Assembly: GCA_009925965.1 (NCBI GenBank)
Contig: RFPW01000048.1
Location: forward strand, 1-11,681
Length of the DNA: 11,681 nt
Source: Betaproteobacteria bacterium
Lineage (GTDB): Bacteria; Pseudomonadota; Gammaproteobacteria; Burkholderiales; Burkholderiaceae_E
Direction: 5' to 3'
Shown: positions 1-6,742 of the stretch, piece after piece
Position numbering within the stretch: the stretch's first letter is position 1
Layout of the letters: every line of letters starts with the position of its first letter
Program-made: the position numbers and the translations under genes
Notes under the pieces: model-generated
What the model saw: only the letters and a program-made list of their open reading frames with translations
Told to the model about the DNA's origin: nothing
Databases searched by the model: none

Positions 1-738
1 CGCGACCGGCAACCCGGCCTCGAGCGCAACGTGTTCACCGAGATTCAAACTAAATGCCGTCTTACCCATCGATGGGCGGCCCGCGACGATGATGAGATCA
101 CCACCCTGCAAACCCGAGGTCATACGGTCGAGGTCGGCATAACCCGTCGGTACACCGGTGACGTCACTGCCACCACCCGCGTCATAGAGCTCGCTGACCC
201 GCGTCAGCACCTCGCCTACAAGACTCGTAATGTCGGTGAAGCCCGCTTTGCCGCGAGCACTTTCTTCGGAAATCCGAAAAATCGTCGACCGCGTCTCGCG
301 GCCTTGCGGATTGAGTGCATCCGTCGCAATTTTGTCCGCAGACGAAATCAATCGACGCAAGGTCGATCGGTCCCGAACAATCTCGGCATAACGCCGCACG
401 TTTGCGGCTGAGGGCGTCTCGGTCGCGAGAGAATTGAGATAAGAAAGCCCGCCGGCTTCGTCTGCGTGCCCCCCATTGTTGAGGGCATCAAAGACCGTGA
501 CCACGTCAGCCGGTCGGGTCGCGTCGATCAACCGCGCGATCGCCTGAAAAATCAGACGATGATCGTATCGGTAGAAATCATCGGCCCGAAGGATACCGGC
601 CACGGAGTCCCAGGCCGGGTTATCAATCAGTAGCGCACCGAGAACTGATTGCTCAGCCTCGACGGAATGAGGCGGTAGCCGCAGCGCGGCGACCTCGGGG
701 TCACCGGCTGCCGCCAGGCCGACGCCAAGCGTTGACAT
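1..738 (-). CDS. dnaB: Replicative DNA helicase DnaB (N-terminal 246 residues, cut by window edge)
   Basis: DnaB is the hexameric ATP-driven helicase that unwinds DNA at the replication fork and recruits primase. The visible part has the whole N-terminal domain (about residues 20-125, with the family segments LPPHSVEAEQSVLGALL and DDFYRYDHRLIF), the linker, and the start of the RecA-like motor domain with the TGYADLDRMTSGLQGGDLI segment and the Walker A motif GRPSMGKTAF near residue 220. The rest of the motor domain lies beyond position 1. The start is the ATG at 738; I see no strong Shine-Dalgarno before it, so the start is moderately sure. It follows rplI by 47 bases on the same strand, the usual place of dnaB in beta- and gammaproteobacteria. 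No intein is seen in the visible part, but the common DnaB intein sites lie at or beyond the cut. Confidence 0.96.
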   Translation of the reverse strand, partial: MSTLGVGLAAAGDPEVAALRLPPHSVEAEQSVLGALLIDNPAWDSVAGILRADDFYRYDHRLIFQAIARLIDATRPADVVTVFDALNNGGHADEAGGLSYLNSLATETPSAANVRRYAEIVRDRSTLRRLISSADKIATDALNPQGRETRSTIFRISEESARGKAGFTDITSLVGEVLTRVSELYDAGGGSDVTGVPTGYADLDRMTSGLQGGDLIIVAGRPSMGKTAFSLNLGEHVALEAGLPVA

Positions 739-785
739 GCCGGCGTTAGAACTCAGGCGACCCGAGGCCGAGGGCTTTGGCGACT

Positions 786-1232
786 TTAGGCCGCTTTGAC
801 GGCCACTCTCACATCCACCACGACATCGGTATGTAGCGCAACGCGCACCGCATGCTCGCCGAGGGCCTTGAGAGGACCATCAGCCAGACGCACCATGGTC
901 TTTTCGACCTTGAAGCCTTCGCGGCCAAGTGCAGCAGCGATATCGGCCGAGCCGACGGAACCGAACAAGCGCCCGTCGACGCCTGCCTTCTCGAGGATCG
1001 TGACGAGGTGGCCGCCGAGTTTTTCGCCTGCCGCCGCTGCAGCAGCGAGTCGATCGGCTTCGACTTTTTCGATCTCAGCACGACGGGCAGCGAACTCCGC
1101 CAAGGCCGACTGAGTCGCACGACGCGCCTTGCCCTGTGGAATCAGAAAATTCCGGGCATAACCGTCTTTGACTTTAACAACCTCGCCGAGCTGGCCCAGG
1201 TTGACTACTTTTTCGAGCAGGATGATCTGCAT
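786..1232 (-). CDS. rplI: 50S ribosomal protein L9
   Basis: This encodes a 148-residue L9, which binds 23S rRNA near the base of the L1 stalk and extends outward through a long helix; it helps keep the reading frame. The N-terminal rRNA-binding domain is typical (MQIILLEKVVNLGQLGEVV, then VKDGYARNFLIPQGKA). An alanine-rich connecting helix follows at about residues 45-75, then the C-terminal domain (KAGVDGRLFGSVGSADI). Length matches the family (149 in E. coli). The ATG start has GGAG nine bases upstream. It lies 30 bases after rpsR and 47 before dnaB, so it is probably expressed from the rpsF promoter. Confidence 0.98.
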   Translation of the reverse strand: MQIILLEKVVNLGQLGEVVKVKDGYARNFLIPQGKARRATQSALAEFAARRAEIEKVEADRLAAAAAAGEKLGGHLVTILEKAGVDGRLFGSVGSADIAAALGREGFKVEKTMVRLADGPLKALGEHAVRVALHTDVVVDVRVAVKAA

Positions 1233-1262
1233 GGTATTGAACTCCGGAACGGATCAGCGCGA

Positions 1263-1541
1263 TCAGTGGCGATCGGTATAAGGAAGGAGCGCCAGAAAGC
1301 GCGCCCGCTCGATGGCCACGCCCAACTGACGCTGGTAACGGGCTCGGGTACCCGTCACACGGGCCGGCATGATCTTGGCGTTTTCAGTCAGATAGTCACG
1401 TAAGACGTCGATGTCTTTGTAATCGATCGTGACGACCTTCTCAACAGTGAACCGACAAACCCGCTTGCGCTTGAAAAGCGCGCTCTGGGCGGGCTTCTTC
1501 AGCTTGTTGCGGTCCTTCATATTGCGGCGGGCGAATGACAT
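1263..1541 (-). CDS. rpsR: 30S ribosomal protein S18
   Basis: This encodes a 92-residue S18, a small-subunit protein that binds 16S rRNA as a pair with S6 (rpsF, same operon). The core is unmistakable: LFKRKRVCRFTVEKV, then IDYKDIDVLRDYLTENAKIMPARVTGT, then ARYQRQLGVAIERARFLALLPYT. The N-terminus is about 17 residues longer than the E. coli protein and lysine/arginine-rich, as is common in betaproteobacteria. The ATG is preceded by GAGAGA at a suitable distance, and the gene begins 11 bases after the priB stop, so the two are likely transcribed together. Confidence 0.98.
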   Translation of the reverse strand: MSFARRNMKDRNKLKKPAQSALFKRKRVCRFTVEKVVTIDYKDIDVLRDYLTENAKIMPARVTGTRARYQRQLGVAIERARFLALLPYTDRH

Positions 1542-1552
1542 GGGATTTCTCT

Positions 1553-1882
1553 CTAAAGTTGGATCGGTGCGGCGAGTGCGATTTCGAATTGAGTCAGATG
1601 CAGAATCAGACCTTTGCCGTTGCGCGAGCGCGGTGCAAGGAACCCCTGCATCGAGAGACTTGCTCCGAGGGCTACCCGATCGAGTTGCTCAGCCAGTGGG
1701 CCGGCAGCTCGGATCGAAAGCTCCATCGTGACGTCCCGTGGGATACCAGCTTCGATCTGCGTTGAACGGTGATGAACCGTTGCACCAAGTATCGGAATAC
1801 CAGCTGGGCTCCAGCGTAAGGCGTCGCGGGCAAGAAAATCAGCGATCAGGTGGACCGTGTTACCACGCTCCAACGGAATCAA
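1553..1882 (-). CDS. priB: Primosomal replication protein N (PriB)
   Basis: PriB is a small single-stranded-DNA-binding OB-fold protein that helps PriA restart stalled replication forks. The 109-residue product aligns with PriB through SPAGIPILGATVHHRST, a central variable part, and GFLAPRSRNGKGLILH near the C-terminus; the position between rpsF and rpsR is diagnostic. The only upstream start candidates are TTG codons. The one at 1882 makes a TTGA overlap with the rpsF stop codon and implies translational coupling; a second TTG lies at 1873. No ATG is available before the conserved core. Assignment to PriB rather than another single-strand-binding protein rests on the gene order as much as on the sequence. 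Confidence 0.93.
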   Translation of the reverse strand: MIPLERGNTVHLIADFLARDALRWSPAGIPILGATVHHRSTQIEAGIPRDVTMELSIRAAGPLAEQLDRVALGASLSMQGFLAPRSRNGKGLILHLTQFEIALAAPIQL

Positions 1883-2265
1883 CCCATCATCTGTGGCGCG
1901 TAATCCGGTGCAGCCTTGCGGGCTTCCTCGCGTTGGATCGTGCGGATCATGGGCGACTGCCCCGTCTCGGCCTTATCCATCTTGAGAATCAGGTGGCGCA
2001 ACACCGCATCATTGAACTTGAACGCGTGTTCGAGTTCATCAAGCGTGGGTTGATCGCACTCAATGTTGACGAGGACGTAATGCGCCTTCGACACCTTCGC
2101 GATCGGGTATGCGAGCTGGCGCCGGCCCCAATCTTCAACCCGATGAATCTGACCGGACGTCCCGATCTCGGATCCTTCGATCATCGTTTTATACCGCTCG
2201 ATCATTGCGGGCACCTGCTCGCTCTGATCGGGGTGGACGATGAATACCACCTCGTAATGACGCAT
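1879..2265 (-). CDS. rpsF: 30S ribosomal protein S6
   Basis: This encodes a 128-residue S6, which binds the central domain of 16S rRNA together with S18. Family segments are MRHYEVVFIVHPDQSEQV, a central VEDWGRRQLAYPIAK and HYVLVNIEC, and a C-terminal tail rich in charged residues. The ATG at 2265 is preceded by AGGAG (2271-2275) with good spacing. It is the first gene of the leftward cluster, and its stop codon overlaps the priB start. In other bacteria the S6:S18 complex regulates this operon by binding the rpsF leader; the leader here is described separately. Confidence 0.98.
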   Translation of the reverse strand: MRHYEVVFIVHPDQSEQVPAMIERYKTMIEGSEIGTSGQIHRVEDWGRRQLAYPIAKVSKAHYVLVNIECDQPTLDELEHAFKFNDAVLRHLILKMDKAETGQSPMIRTIQREEARKAAPDYAPQMMG

Positions 2266-2270
2266 CTTTA

Positions 2271-2275
2271 CTCCT
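2271..2275 (-). promoter_or_regulatory. Ribosome binding site of rpsF
   Basis: AGGAG on the minus strand lies five bases before the rpsF ATG. It is a strong site, as expected for a ribosomal protein gene, and fixes the start. Confidence 0.8.
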
Positions 2276-2335
2276 AGTGAGCCCTGCGGACTCGGTCAGC
2301 TTTCCCTTTGATCGTGGCATTGACAGATTTAGCGT

Positions 2336-2360
2336 CAAACACCCGCCGGGTGGCGTTTTG
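2336..2360 (-). promoter_or_regulatory. Bulged hairpin in the rpsF leader, candidate S6:S18 autoregulatory site
   Basis: On the minus strand CACCC and GGGTG form a perfect five-pair stem around a GGC loop (2340-2352). An ACGC bulge on the 5' side separates it from a four-pair outer stem, CAAA with TTTG. It lies about 70 bases before the rpsF ATG. In many bacteria the S6:S18 complex binds a leader hairpin with a CCG-containing bulge or loop and represses the operon. The position and general shape agree, but I cannot confirm a match to that motif by eye. Confidence 0.3.
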
Positions 2361-2400
2361 GCTACCGGGTTGCGTGGCCCGTGCAGCAGGGAAACCCACG

Positions 2401-2429
2401 ATCTTACACGGAATCAGAACCGGATCCAA
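2401..2429 (-). promoter_or_regulatory. Candidate sigma-70 promoter of the rpsF operon
   Basis: On the minus strand TTGGAT (2424-2429) and TAAGAT (2401-2406) are separated by exactly 17 bases, matching the -35 and -10 consensus at three and four of six positions. Transcription would start near 2394, giving a leader of about 130 bases. The match is modest; it is the best pair I found in the gap between the dehydrogenase gene and rpsF. Confidence 0.4.
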
Positions 2430-2472
2430 ACCGCAAAGACTCCGATCTGACCATAGACCGATCTGGTATCGA

Positions 2473-3426
2473 TCAAGTCTTGACCGGCGAGGGCAACGGC
2501 GCGCCCGTGGCCCAAGCCACGAGATTATCGGCGGCGAGGTTGGCCATCCCCTGACGGGCAGATAGCGTCGCACTGCCCAAGTGCGGTGCCAGAACGACGT
2601 TGGAGAGTTCGAGTAACCCCGGATGAAGCGCCGGTTCATTTTCGTAAACATCGAGACCGGCAGAGAAGATCACTCCGGCCCGTAACGCCTGAACGAGCGC
2701 TGCATCATCAACAACGCCGCCGCGGGCGATGTTCACGAGCACCGCTGTGGGCTTCATACGCGCCAATTGCTCGGCACCAATCAAATGATGCGTCGCCGGC
2801 GTGTATGGCGTGAGTATCACGACAAAATCAGCCTCAGACAACAGGTCATTGAGCGGACGCCAGGTGGCGCCGCCTTCATCCGTTGCACGATTACGGTTGT
2901 GATAAATCACGGGCATTTCAAAGCCACGAGCCCGACGCGCAACCGCGCTGCCGATGCGGCCCATTCCGATTACGCCCAGGGTCGCGCCAAACACTTCGCG
3001 GCCCAATAACTGATCGAACGCCCACCGGTCCCATTTGCCGTCGCGCAACCAGCGCTCGACTTCAGTGATCCGCCGAGCCGCCGCCATCAAGAGCGCCCAA
3101 GCCATGTCAGCGGTCGCGTCATTGAGCACATCGGGGGTATTGGACACGATGATGCCGCGCTCGGCGCAGGCCGCAAGGTCGATATGATTGAAGCCGACAG
3201 TGCCGGTCGCGATCATCCGCATCCGCGGACATTGCTCGAGCAGCGCGCGGTCTATTCGTTCACCCCCTGAAATGAACATGGCATCCGCCTGACTGGCCAA
3301 GGCGATGAATTCATCGCGGGGCCGAATCACATCGGCTTCATTGGCATGGATCTGAAAATGCGGCTTCAGTCGCTCCATGGTGCTCGGAAACACCTTGCGT
3401 GCGATCAGCAAATTGGGTTGATTCAT
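2473..3426 (-). CDS. D-2-hydroxyacid dehydrogenase, glyoxylate/hydroxypyruvate reductase type
   Basis: This is a 317-residue cytosolic NAD(P)H-dependent dehydrogenase that reduces 2-oxoacids to D-2-hydroxyacids. It carries the family layout: an N-terminal substrate-binding half, the Rossmann motif GMGRIG at residues 154-159, the catalytic Arg235 in NIARGG, Glu264 in YENEP and His282 in APHLGSA. The TATGTVGFNHID-like region and SNTPDVLNDATAD are typical of the GhrB/2-ketogluconate reductase branch, so glyoxylate, hydroxypyruvate or a sugar 2-ketoacid are likely substrates; the sequence does not decide. I chose the ATG at 3426; a TTG two codons upstream is possible. No clear ribosome binding site is seen. 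A terminator-like hairpin separates it from pncB upstream. Confidence 0.9.
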   Translation of the reverse strand: MNQPNLLIARKVFPSTMERLKPHFQIHANEADVIRPRDEFIALASQADAMFISGGERIDRALLEQCPRMRMIATGTVGFNHIDLAACAERGIIVSNTPDVLNDATADMAWALLMAAARRITEVERWLRDGKWDRWAFDQLLGREVFGATLGVIGMGRIGSAVARRARGFEMPVIYHNRNRATDEGGATWRPLNDLLSEADFVVILTPYTPATHHLIGAEQLARMKPTAVLVNIARGGVVDDAALVQALRAGVIFSAGLDVYENEPALHPGLLELSNVVLAPHLGSATLSARQGMANLAADNLVAWATGAPLPSPVKT

Positions 3427-3441
3427 GATCAAAATTGGGTC

Positions 3442-3483
3442 AAAAATAAAAGGAAGAGCCCAGCGAAGTTCGGCGGCGGGCCC
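3442..3483 (-). terminator. Likely Rho-independent terminator after pncB
   Basis: On the minus strand GGGCCC (3478-3483) pairs with GGGCTC (3456-3461) over six pairs including one G-U, around a 16-base loop, and is followed at once by the T-rich run TTCCTTTTATTTTT. It begins 12 bases after the pncB stop codon. The T run is interrupted, so termination may be partial. Confidence 0.5.
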
Positions 3484-3495
3484 AAGGAACTGTGA

Positions 3496-4698
3496 TCAAA
3501 CCGGCGCTTTGATCTCGAAGACCTGTCGCAGGTAGTTCAAGTAGGCCAGATCGTCGCACATGGTCTTCTCTGGCGCATCCGAAAGTTTAGCGACGGGCTG
3601 CCCGTTGCACCGAACCATCTTCAGGACAATCTGTAACGGCTGATAGCCTAGGTCATTCGTAAGATTGGTGCCAATTCCAAACGACATCCGGGCCCGATGA
3701 CCAAAACGGCGGAACAACTGAATCGCCAGAGGCACGTTCAAGCCATCAGAAAAAATCATGGTCTTTGTTTTTGGATCAATCCGGTTTTTTTCATAATGGT
3801 GAAGAAGTCGATCACCCCAATCAAAAGGGTCGCCACTGTCGTGACGCGCGCCGTCGAAGAGCTTGCAGAAGTAGAGGTCAAAGTCGCGCAGGAACGCGTC
3901 CATGCCGTAGACGTCGGATAGGGCAATACCCAGATCGCCCCGATATTCGCGGGCCCAGGTCTCAAACCCGAAAGTTTGCGAATCGCGCAGGCGCGGGCCA
4001 AGGGCCTGGCAGGCCTGAAGGTACTCGTGTGCCATCGTACCAAGCGGCAGCAGCCCGTGTTTCATGGCATAAAAAACGTTACTGCTCCCGGCGAAATGTT
4101 CGCCCAAGGTCGACCGCAGCGTCAGTAGAACTTCGTCCTGCCAGAGCCTGGAAAAACGCCGTCGGGTTCCATAGTCGGCGACCCGCATTTCGGCCAGTGC
4201 GGGGTCCTGAGTGATCAGACTGATCTTGGCCCTGAGGCGATCGCGTCCTTCCTCGTAGTCCGGCAAGCGTTGGGTGTGCTGAAACCAAAGTTCATTGATG
4301 ATGGCCAGCACGGGAATTTCGAACAAAATCGTGTGCAGCCATGGGCCCCGTACGACGAGTTCGAGTTCGCCCTCGCGCGCCCCGGAGTTGGGGTCATCGG
4401 CCTGCACAGGCTCGAGGGAGACGTACTTGGCGTTGAGCTGGAAGAGCGCGAGAAAATCGACAAAGTCGCTCTTGATGAAGCGCAGGCTGCGCAGGTAGTC
4501 GAGTTCGCGCGGGCGAAAGCGCAGGGTGCATAGCTGCGTAATCTCTTCACGGATCGATTCGACAATGGTGGCCAACGGGATATCCGGCGTCCGGCATTTG
4601 AATCGGTACTCAACCTGAGCCCCGGGAAAATGATGCAAAACAACCTGCATCATCGTGAACTTGTACAGGTCCGTATCGAGCAGCGAGGTAATGATCAT
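3496..4698 (-). CDS. pncB: Nicotinate phosphoribosyltransferase
   Basis: PncB joins nicotinate to PRPP, with ATP hydrolysis, giving nicotinate mononucleotide in the salvage route to NAD. The 400-residue product shows the family landmarks: SLLDTDLYKFTMMQ at the N-terminus, DYGTRRRFSR near 175-184, and GTMAHEY at 220-226 with His224 at the position of the histidine phosphorylated during catalysis. LFDGARHDSGDPFDWG and MIFSDGLNV follow, then FGIGTNLTND and PVAKLSDAPEKT. Length equals the E. coli enzyme. I start it at ATG 4698, which overlaps the stop of the DUF1045 gene as ATGA; a TTG seven codons upstream is less likely. The overlap means the two proteins are very probably co-translated. A likely terminator follows directly. 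Confidence 0.96.
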   Translation of the reverse strand: MIITSLLDTDLYKFTMMQVVLHHFPGAQVEYRFKCRTPDIPLATIVESIREEITQLCTLRFRPRELDYLRSLRFIKSDFVDFLALFQLNAKYVSLEPVQADDPNSGAREGELELVVRGPWLHTILFEIPVLAIINELWFQHTQRLPDYEEGRDRLRAKISLITQDPALAEMRVADYGTRRRFSRLWQDEVLLTLRSTLGEHFAGSSNVFYAMKHGLLPLGTMAHEYLQACQALGPRLRDSQTFGFETWAREYRGDLGIALSDVYGMDAFLRDFDLYFCKLFDGARHDSGDPFDWGDRLLHHYEKNRIDPKTKTMIFSDGLNVPLAIQLFRRFGHRARMSFGIGTNLTNDLGYQPLQIVLKMVRCNGQPVAKLSDAPEKTMCDDLAYLNYLRQVFEIKAPV

Positions 4699-5483
4699 GC
4701 GACGGGTTCCAGAGAACAATCGGAATCAACGGCACCCGGCACAGACATCCCCAGTGGGAAACTCCGCACCCGCACAAACTCCGCTCCAGGCGCGGGTTCT
4801 TCAACCAGAGCGACCTGGTCAATGGGCACCGGTTTAGACAGTACGCGATTAAAGGTCTTTTCCGCCAGCGCGAACAATTCGAGCCTTCGGTCCGAGGGCA
4901 AAGCCTCGGTGAGCGTGCAGTGAAACCGAAACGCTTCAAACACATAGGGGTAGCCCCAGCGGTCCAAGAACGCAACTTCACGAGCGGTGAGCGGCGACTT
5001 CGGTGCGGCCAGGCGACGCTCCATTTCGGCCGCTGACAACTCGGCCCGAAAACCATCAAATCGCTCCACCGCCGACGCAGCCAGTCGATTCAACGCGTCA
5101 ACAGACACACCAGGGGACGGTCGCAATACGAGAAAATCGCCCAGCCACTGGACACAGAGTGGCACCTCGAAGGGTCGTTGCTCTGCGGCCCATTCGCTCA
5201 CGGCCGCGATGAGAGTCTTTAAATCAAACCCGGGCGCCAGTCGAAAGGGCGCCTTCAGGGTTGCGTGAAATCCATAGCGGCGGGGTGCCGAGGTCCAGGC
5301 GGCGGCTGGCTCAAACTCGTGACTCAACCACTGACGGCCCAAGTGCCCAAGTTCAGTGTCGGGTGAAAAATACAGAGCCCAACGTCGAGTCGTGTTCAAT
5401 CGCACCGTGGGCACATCCGTTTGACGAACCGTCATCGCATTGTCATCGGGAAAGATGATCGTAGGGTGGTCGTGGTCGATCAC
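4695..5483 (-). CDS. DUF1045 phosphonate-metabolism protein, 2H phosphoesterase superfamily
   Basis: The 262-residue product belongs to the DUF1045 family, known mainly as a companion of C-P lyase operons. It has two histidine motifs: His73-Ala-Thr75 in YGFHATLKAPF and His188-Cys-Thr190 in FRFHCTLTEAL, 115 residues apart. Paired HxT motifs define the 2H phosphoesterases, which open cyclic phosphodiesters. The start at GTG 5483 has AAGGA seven bases upstream; an ATG 16 codons further in (5435) is an alternative, and the first 30 residues look unconserved. It is transcribed away from phnG and is co-translated with pncB. A role on the ribosyl cyclic phosphate made by PhnJ is an inference; no activity is shown by the sequence itself. 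Confidence 0.9.
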   Translation of the reverse strand: MIDHDHPTIIFPDDNAMTVRQTDVPTVRLNTTRRWALYFSPDTELGHLGRQWLSHEFEPAAAWTSAPRRYGFHATLKAPFRLAPGFDLKTLIAAVSEWAAEQRPFEVPLCVQWLGDFLVLRPSPGVSVDALNRLAASAVERFDGFRAELSAAEMERRLAAPKSPLTAREVAFLDRWGYPYVFEAFRFHCTLTEALPSDRRLELFALAEKTFNRVLSKPVPIDQVALVEEPAPGAEFVRVRSFPLGMSVPGAVDSDCSLEPVA

Positions 5484-5530
5484 GATTCAATCCTTACACA
5501 CAACACGCTTTTCGATCCAGAATCCGGCCC
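5484..5530. promoter_or_regulatory. Short divergent region between the DUF1045 gene and phnG
   Basis: Only 47 bases separate the two divergent coding starts, so promoters for both directions must overlap here or lie inside the annotated 5' ends. On the minus strand it holds AAGGA for the DUF1045 start. I see no convincing -35/-10 pair in either direction and no Pho box (CTGTCAT-type direct repeats). On the plus strand no Shine-Dalgarno precedes the ATG at 5531. Confidence 0.5.
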
Positions 5531-6028
5531 ATGAATTTGCCCGATGCATGCGCCCACCCGTTGGGTCCCAACCCTCAGGGGCCCAATCATCCCGGCGGGA
5601 TCCGAGGCGATCGATTGTCGTTGTTGGCCTGTTCAGACGCCAAAATTCTGGCTCAACTGCTGCTGCCGTGGGCCGAGATCGAGCGGACCTGGTTGCGCCG
5701 GCCTGAGAGCGGTTTAGTGATGGTACAGGGGCGAACCGGTGGTACCGGCACCCGTTTTAATCTGGGCGAAATGAGTGCAACCCGTTGCACGATCCGACTT
5801 ACCGCCTGCGGATCGACCGGAGTTGGGTGGGTGTCGGGGCGCAGCGCGAAGCACGCCGAATCGATCGCACTCGCAGATGCGCTGCTGCAATCACCTGCGC
5901 ATTGCGAGGATGTTTGCACCAAGGTGATCGAGCCTTTGATCGAGATGCGTCATGTGGCATTGGAAGCCGCCGCGGCCCTCGCCGCCAGCACACGTGTCGA
6001 GTTCTTCACGATGACTCGAGGCGAGTAA
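5531..6028 (+). CDS. phnG: C-P lyase subunit PhnG
   Basis: PhnG is a core subunit of the PhnGHIJ complex; with PhnH and PhnI it supports transfer of the phosphonate to the ribose of ATP. The product (165 residues from the first ATG) matches PhnG from about residue 29: LSLLACSDAKILA, then SGLVMVQGRTGGTGTRFNLGE, then GWVSGRSAKHAESIALADAL, and the C-terminal FFTMTRGE. The first 28 residues are proline- and glycine-rich and have no counterpart in E. coli PhnG (150 residues). The ATG has no Shine-Dalgarno, while a TTG at 5615 has GAGG seven bases upstream and begins exactly at the conserved part. The true start is therefore open. It is the first gene of the operon. Confidence 0.95.
   Translation: MNLPDACAHPLGPNPQGPNHPGGIRGDRLSLLACSDAKILAQLLLPWAEIERTWLRRPESGLVMVQGRTGGTGTRFNLGEMSATRCTIRLTACGSTGVGWVSGRSAKHAESIALADALLQSPAHCEDVCTKVIEPLIEMRHVALEAAAALAASTRVEFFTMTRGE
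5560..5572. repeat. 13-base palindrome near the phnG 5' end
   Basis: GTTGGG and CCCAAC form a perfect inverted repeat around a single T. If phnG begins at TTG 5615 this lies in the leader and could be an operator; if it begins at ATG 5531 it lies in codons 10-14. Confidence 0.4.
5589..5601. repeat. Inverted repeat just before the GAGG of the alternative phnG start
   Basis: ATCCC and GGGAT pair perfectly around a GGC loop. The hairpin ends two bases before GAGG (5604-5607), so in RNA it could affect ribosome access to TTG 5615. Confidence 0.35.
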
Positions 6029-6043
6029 TGGAACCGAGCGAAT

Positions 6044-6048
6044 GGAGG
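6044..6048 (+). promoter_or_regulatory. Ribosome binding site of phnH
   Basis: GGAGG lies six bases before the ATG at 6055. It favours this start over the ATG at 6028, which overlaps the phnG stop as TAATG but has no such site. Confidence 0.75.
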
Positions 6049-6054
6049 CATGCA

Positions 6055-6720
6055 ATGGGGGTTGACCTGAGTTTGGTGTGCAAGGGTTTTGACGATCCGG
6101 TCAAAGACTCGCAACGCAGTTTCAGGACCATTCTGAATGCCTTGTCGCAGCCAGGCACGGTCGGGCGCCTGGACGCCATCAACCCGAACCAGACCCCCGA
6201 AACATGGACCGAAGCCGCTTGGGCATTAGCCATGACTCTTCTTGACGGGGACACTCGGGTCTGGCTTTCGCCCTCGCTTGCAACCGCAGTCGCACACGCT
6301 TCGCTGCAATTTCACACCAGTTGCCCAATCACCCAGGATCCCAACGAGGCGGATTTTGTTTTTGTGGGCCATCCGATCGAACAACCCGGTTGGTCCGCCC
6401 TGCGTCATGGCGAAGCGGAATTTCCGGACCTCTCGGCGACGGTCATTTTGCAAGTTCCAGGAATTGAAGTGATGAGCGCCGTCAATCATTCGAAGGACGA
6501 ACCGACTCCTCGACTATCCACCTGGGAACTCCGGGGCCCGGGGATCGAGCACAACCACTTGATCCGGCTACGACACGACCCTGAAGACCCATGGCCGGAT
6601 GAGTTGCGCCTTGCGCTGGTGGCCAATCGTTCGCAATTTCCGTTGGGTGTGGACCTCCTGATGGTTTGGAGTGACCGCCTCTGCGCCCTCCCCCGAACCA
6701 CGCGCGTCGCGGCGATTTAG
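6055..6720 (+). CDS. phnH: C-P lyase subunit PhnH
   Basis: PhnH is a dimeric core subunit of the PhnGHIJ complex, with a PLP-transferase-like fold but no known PLP chemistry. The 221-residue product matches the E. coli protein (194 residues) throughout: GFDDPVKDSQRSFRTIL at the N-terminus, LNALSQPG, then VWLSPSLATAVAHASLQFHTSCP, the region VILQVPGIE, and the C-terminal FPLGVDLLMVWSDRLCALPRTTRV. I start at ATG 6055 because of GGAGG six bases upstream; a start at 6028 would add nine residues. The reading frame is open much further upstream but that part overlaps phnG and is not coding. It follows phnG by 26 bases. Confidence 0.96.
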   Translation: MGVDLSLVCKGFDDPVKDSQRSFRTILNALSQPGTVGRLDAINPNQTPETWTEAAWALAMTLLDGDTRVWLSPSLATAVAHASLQFHTSCPITQDPNEADFVFVGHPIEQPGWSALRHGEAEFPDLSATVILQVPGIEVMSAVNHSKDEPTPRLSTWELRGPGIEHNHLIRLRHDPEDPWPDELRLALVANRSQFPLGVDLLMVWSDRLCALPRTTRVAAI

Positions 6721-6742
6721 CGAATCAGGAGGCCAAGGCACC

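Noticed and set aside
31..411. Open frame of 126 codons on the plus strand at the left edge
   Set aside because: It lies antisense to dnaB, whose conserved N-terminal domain and Walker A are read on the minus strand; the product resembles nothing I recognise.
852..1403. Open frame of 183 codons on the plus strand
   Set aside because: It is antisense to rplI and rpsR and has no ribosome binding site or family features.
1738..2277. Open frame of 179 codons on the plus strand
   Set aside because: It runs antisense across priB and rpsF, both well conserved, and is a by-product of GC-rich coding sequence.
2430..2472. Terminator after the dehydrogenase gene
   Set aside because: CAGATCGG occurs twice there and ACCA/TGGT can pair, but there is no stable stem followed by a T run.
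5461..5540. Promoter TTACAC/CAGAAT giving a leaderless phnG transcript at ATG 5531
   Set aside because: The -35 matches consensus at only two of six positions and the spacing is long; too weak to report as a feature.
5785..6054. N-terminal extension of phnH by 90 codons
   Set aside because: It overlaps phnG in another frame, has no PhnH similarity, and a strong GGAGG marks the start at 6055.
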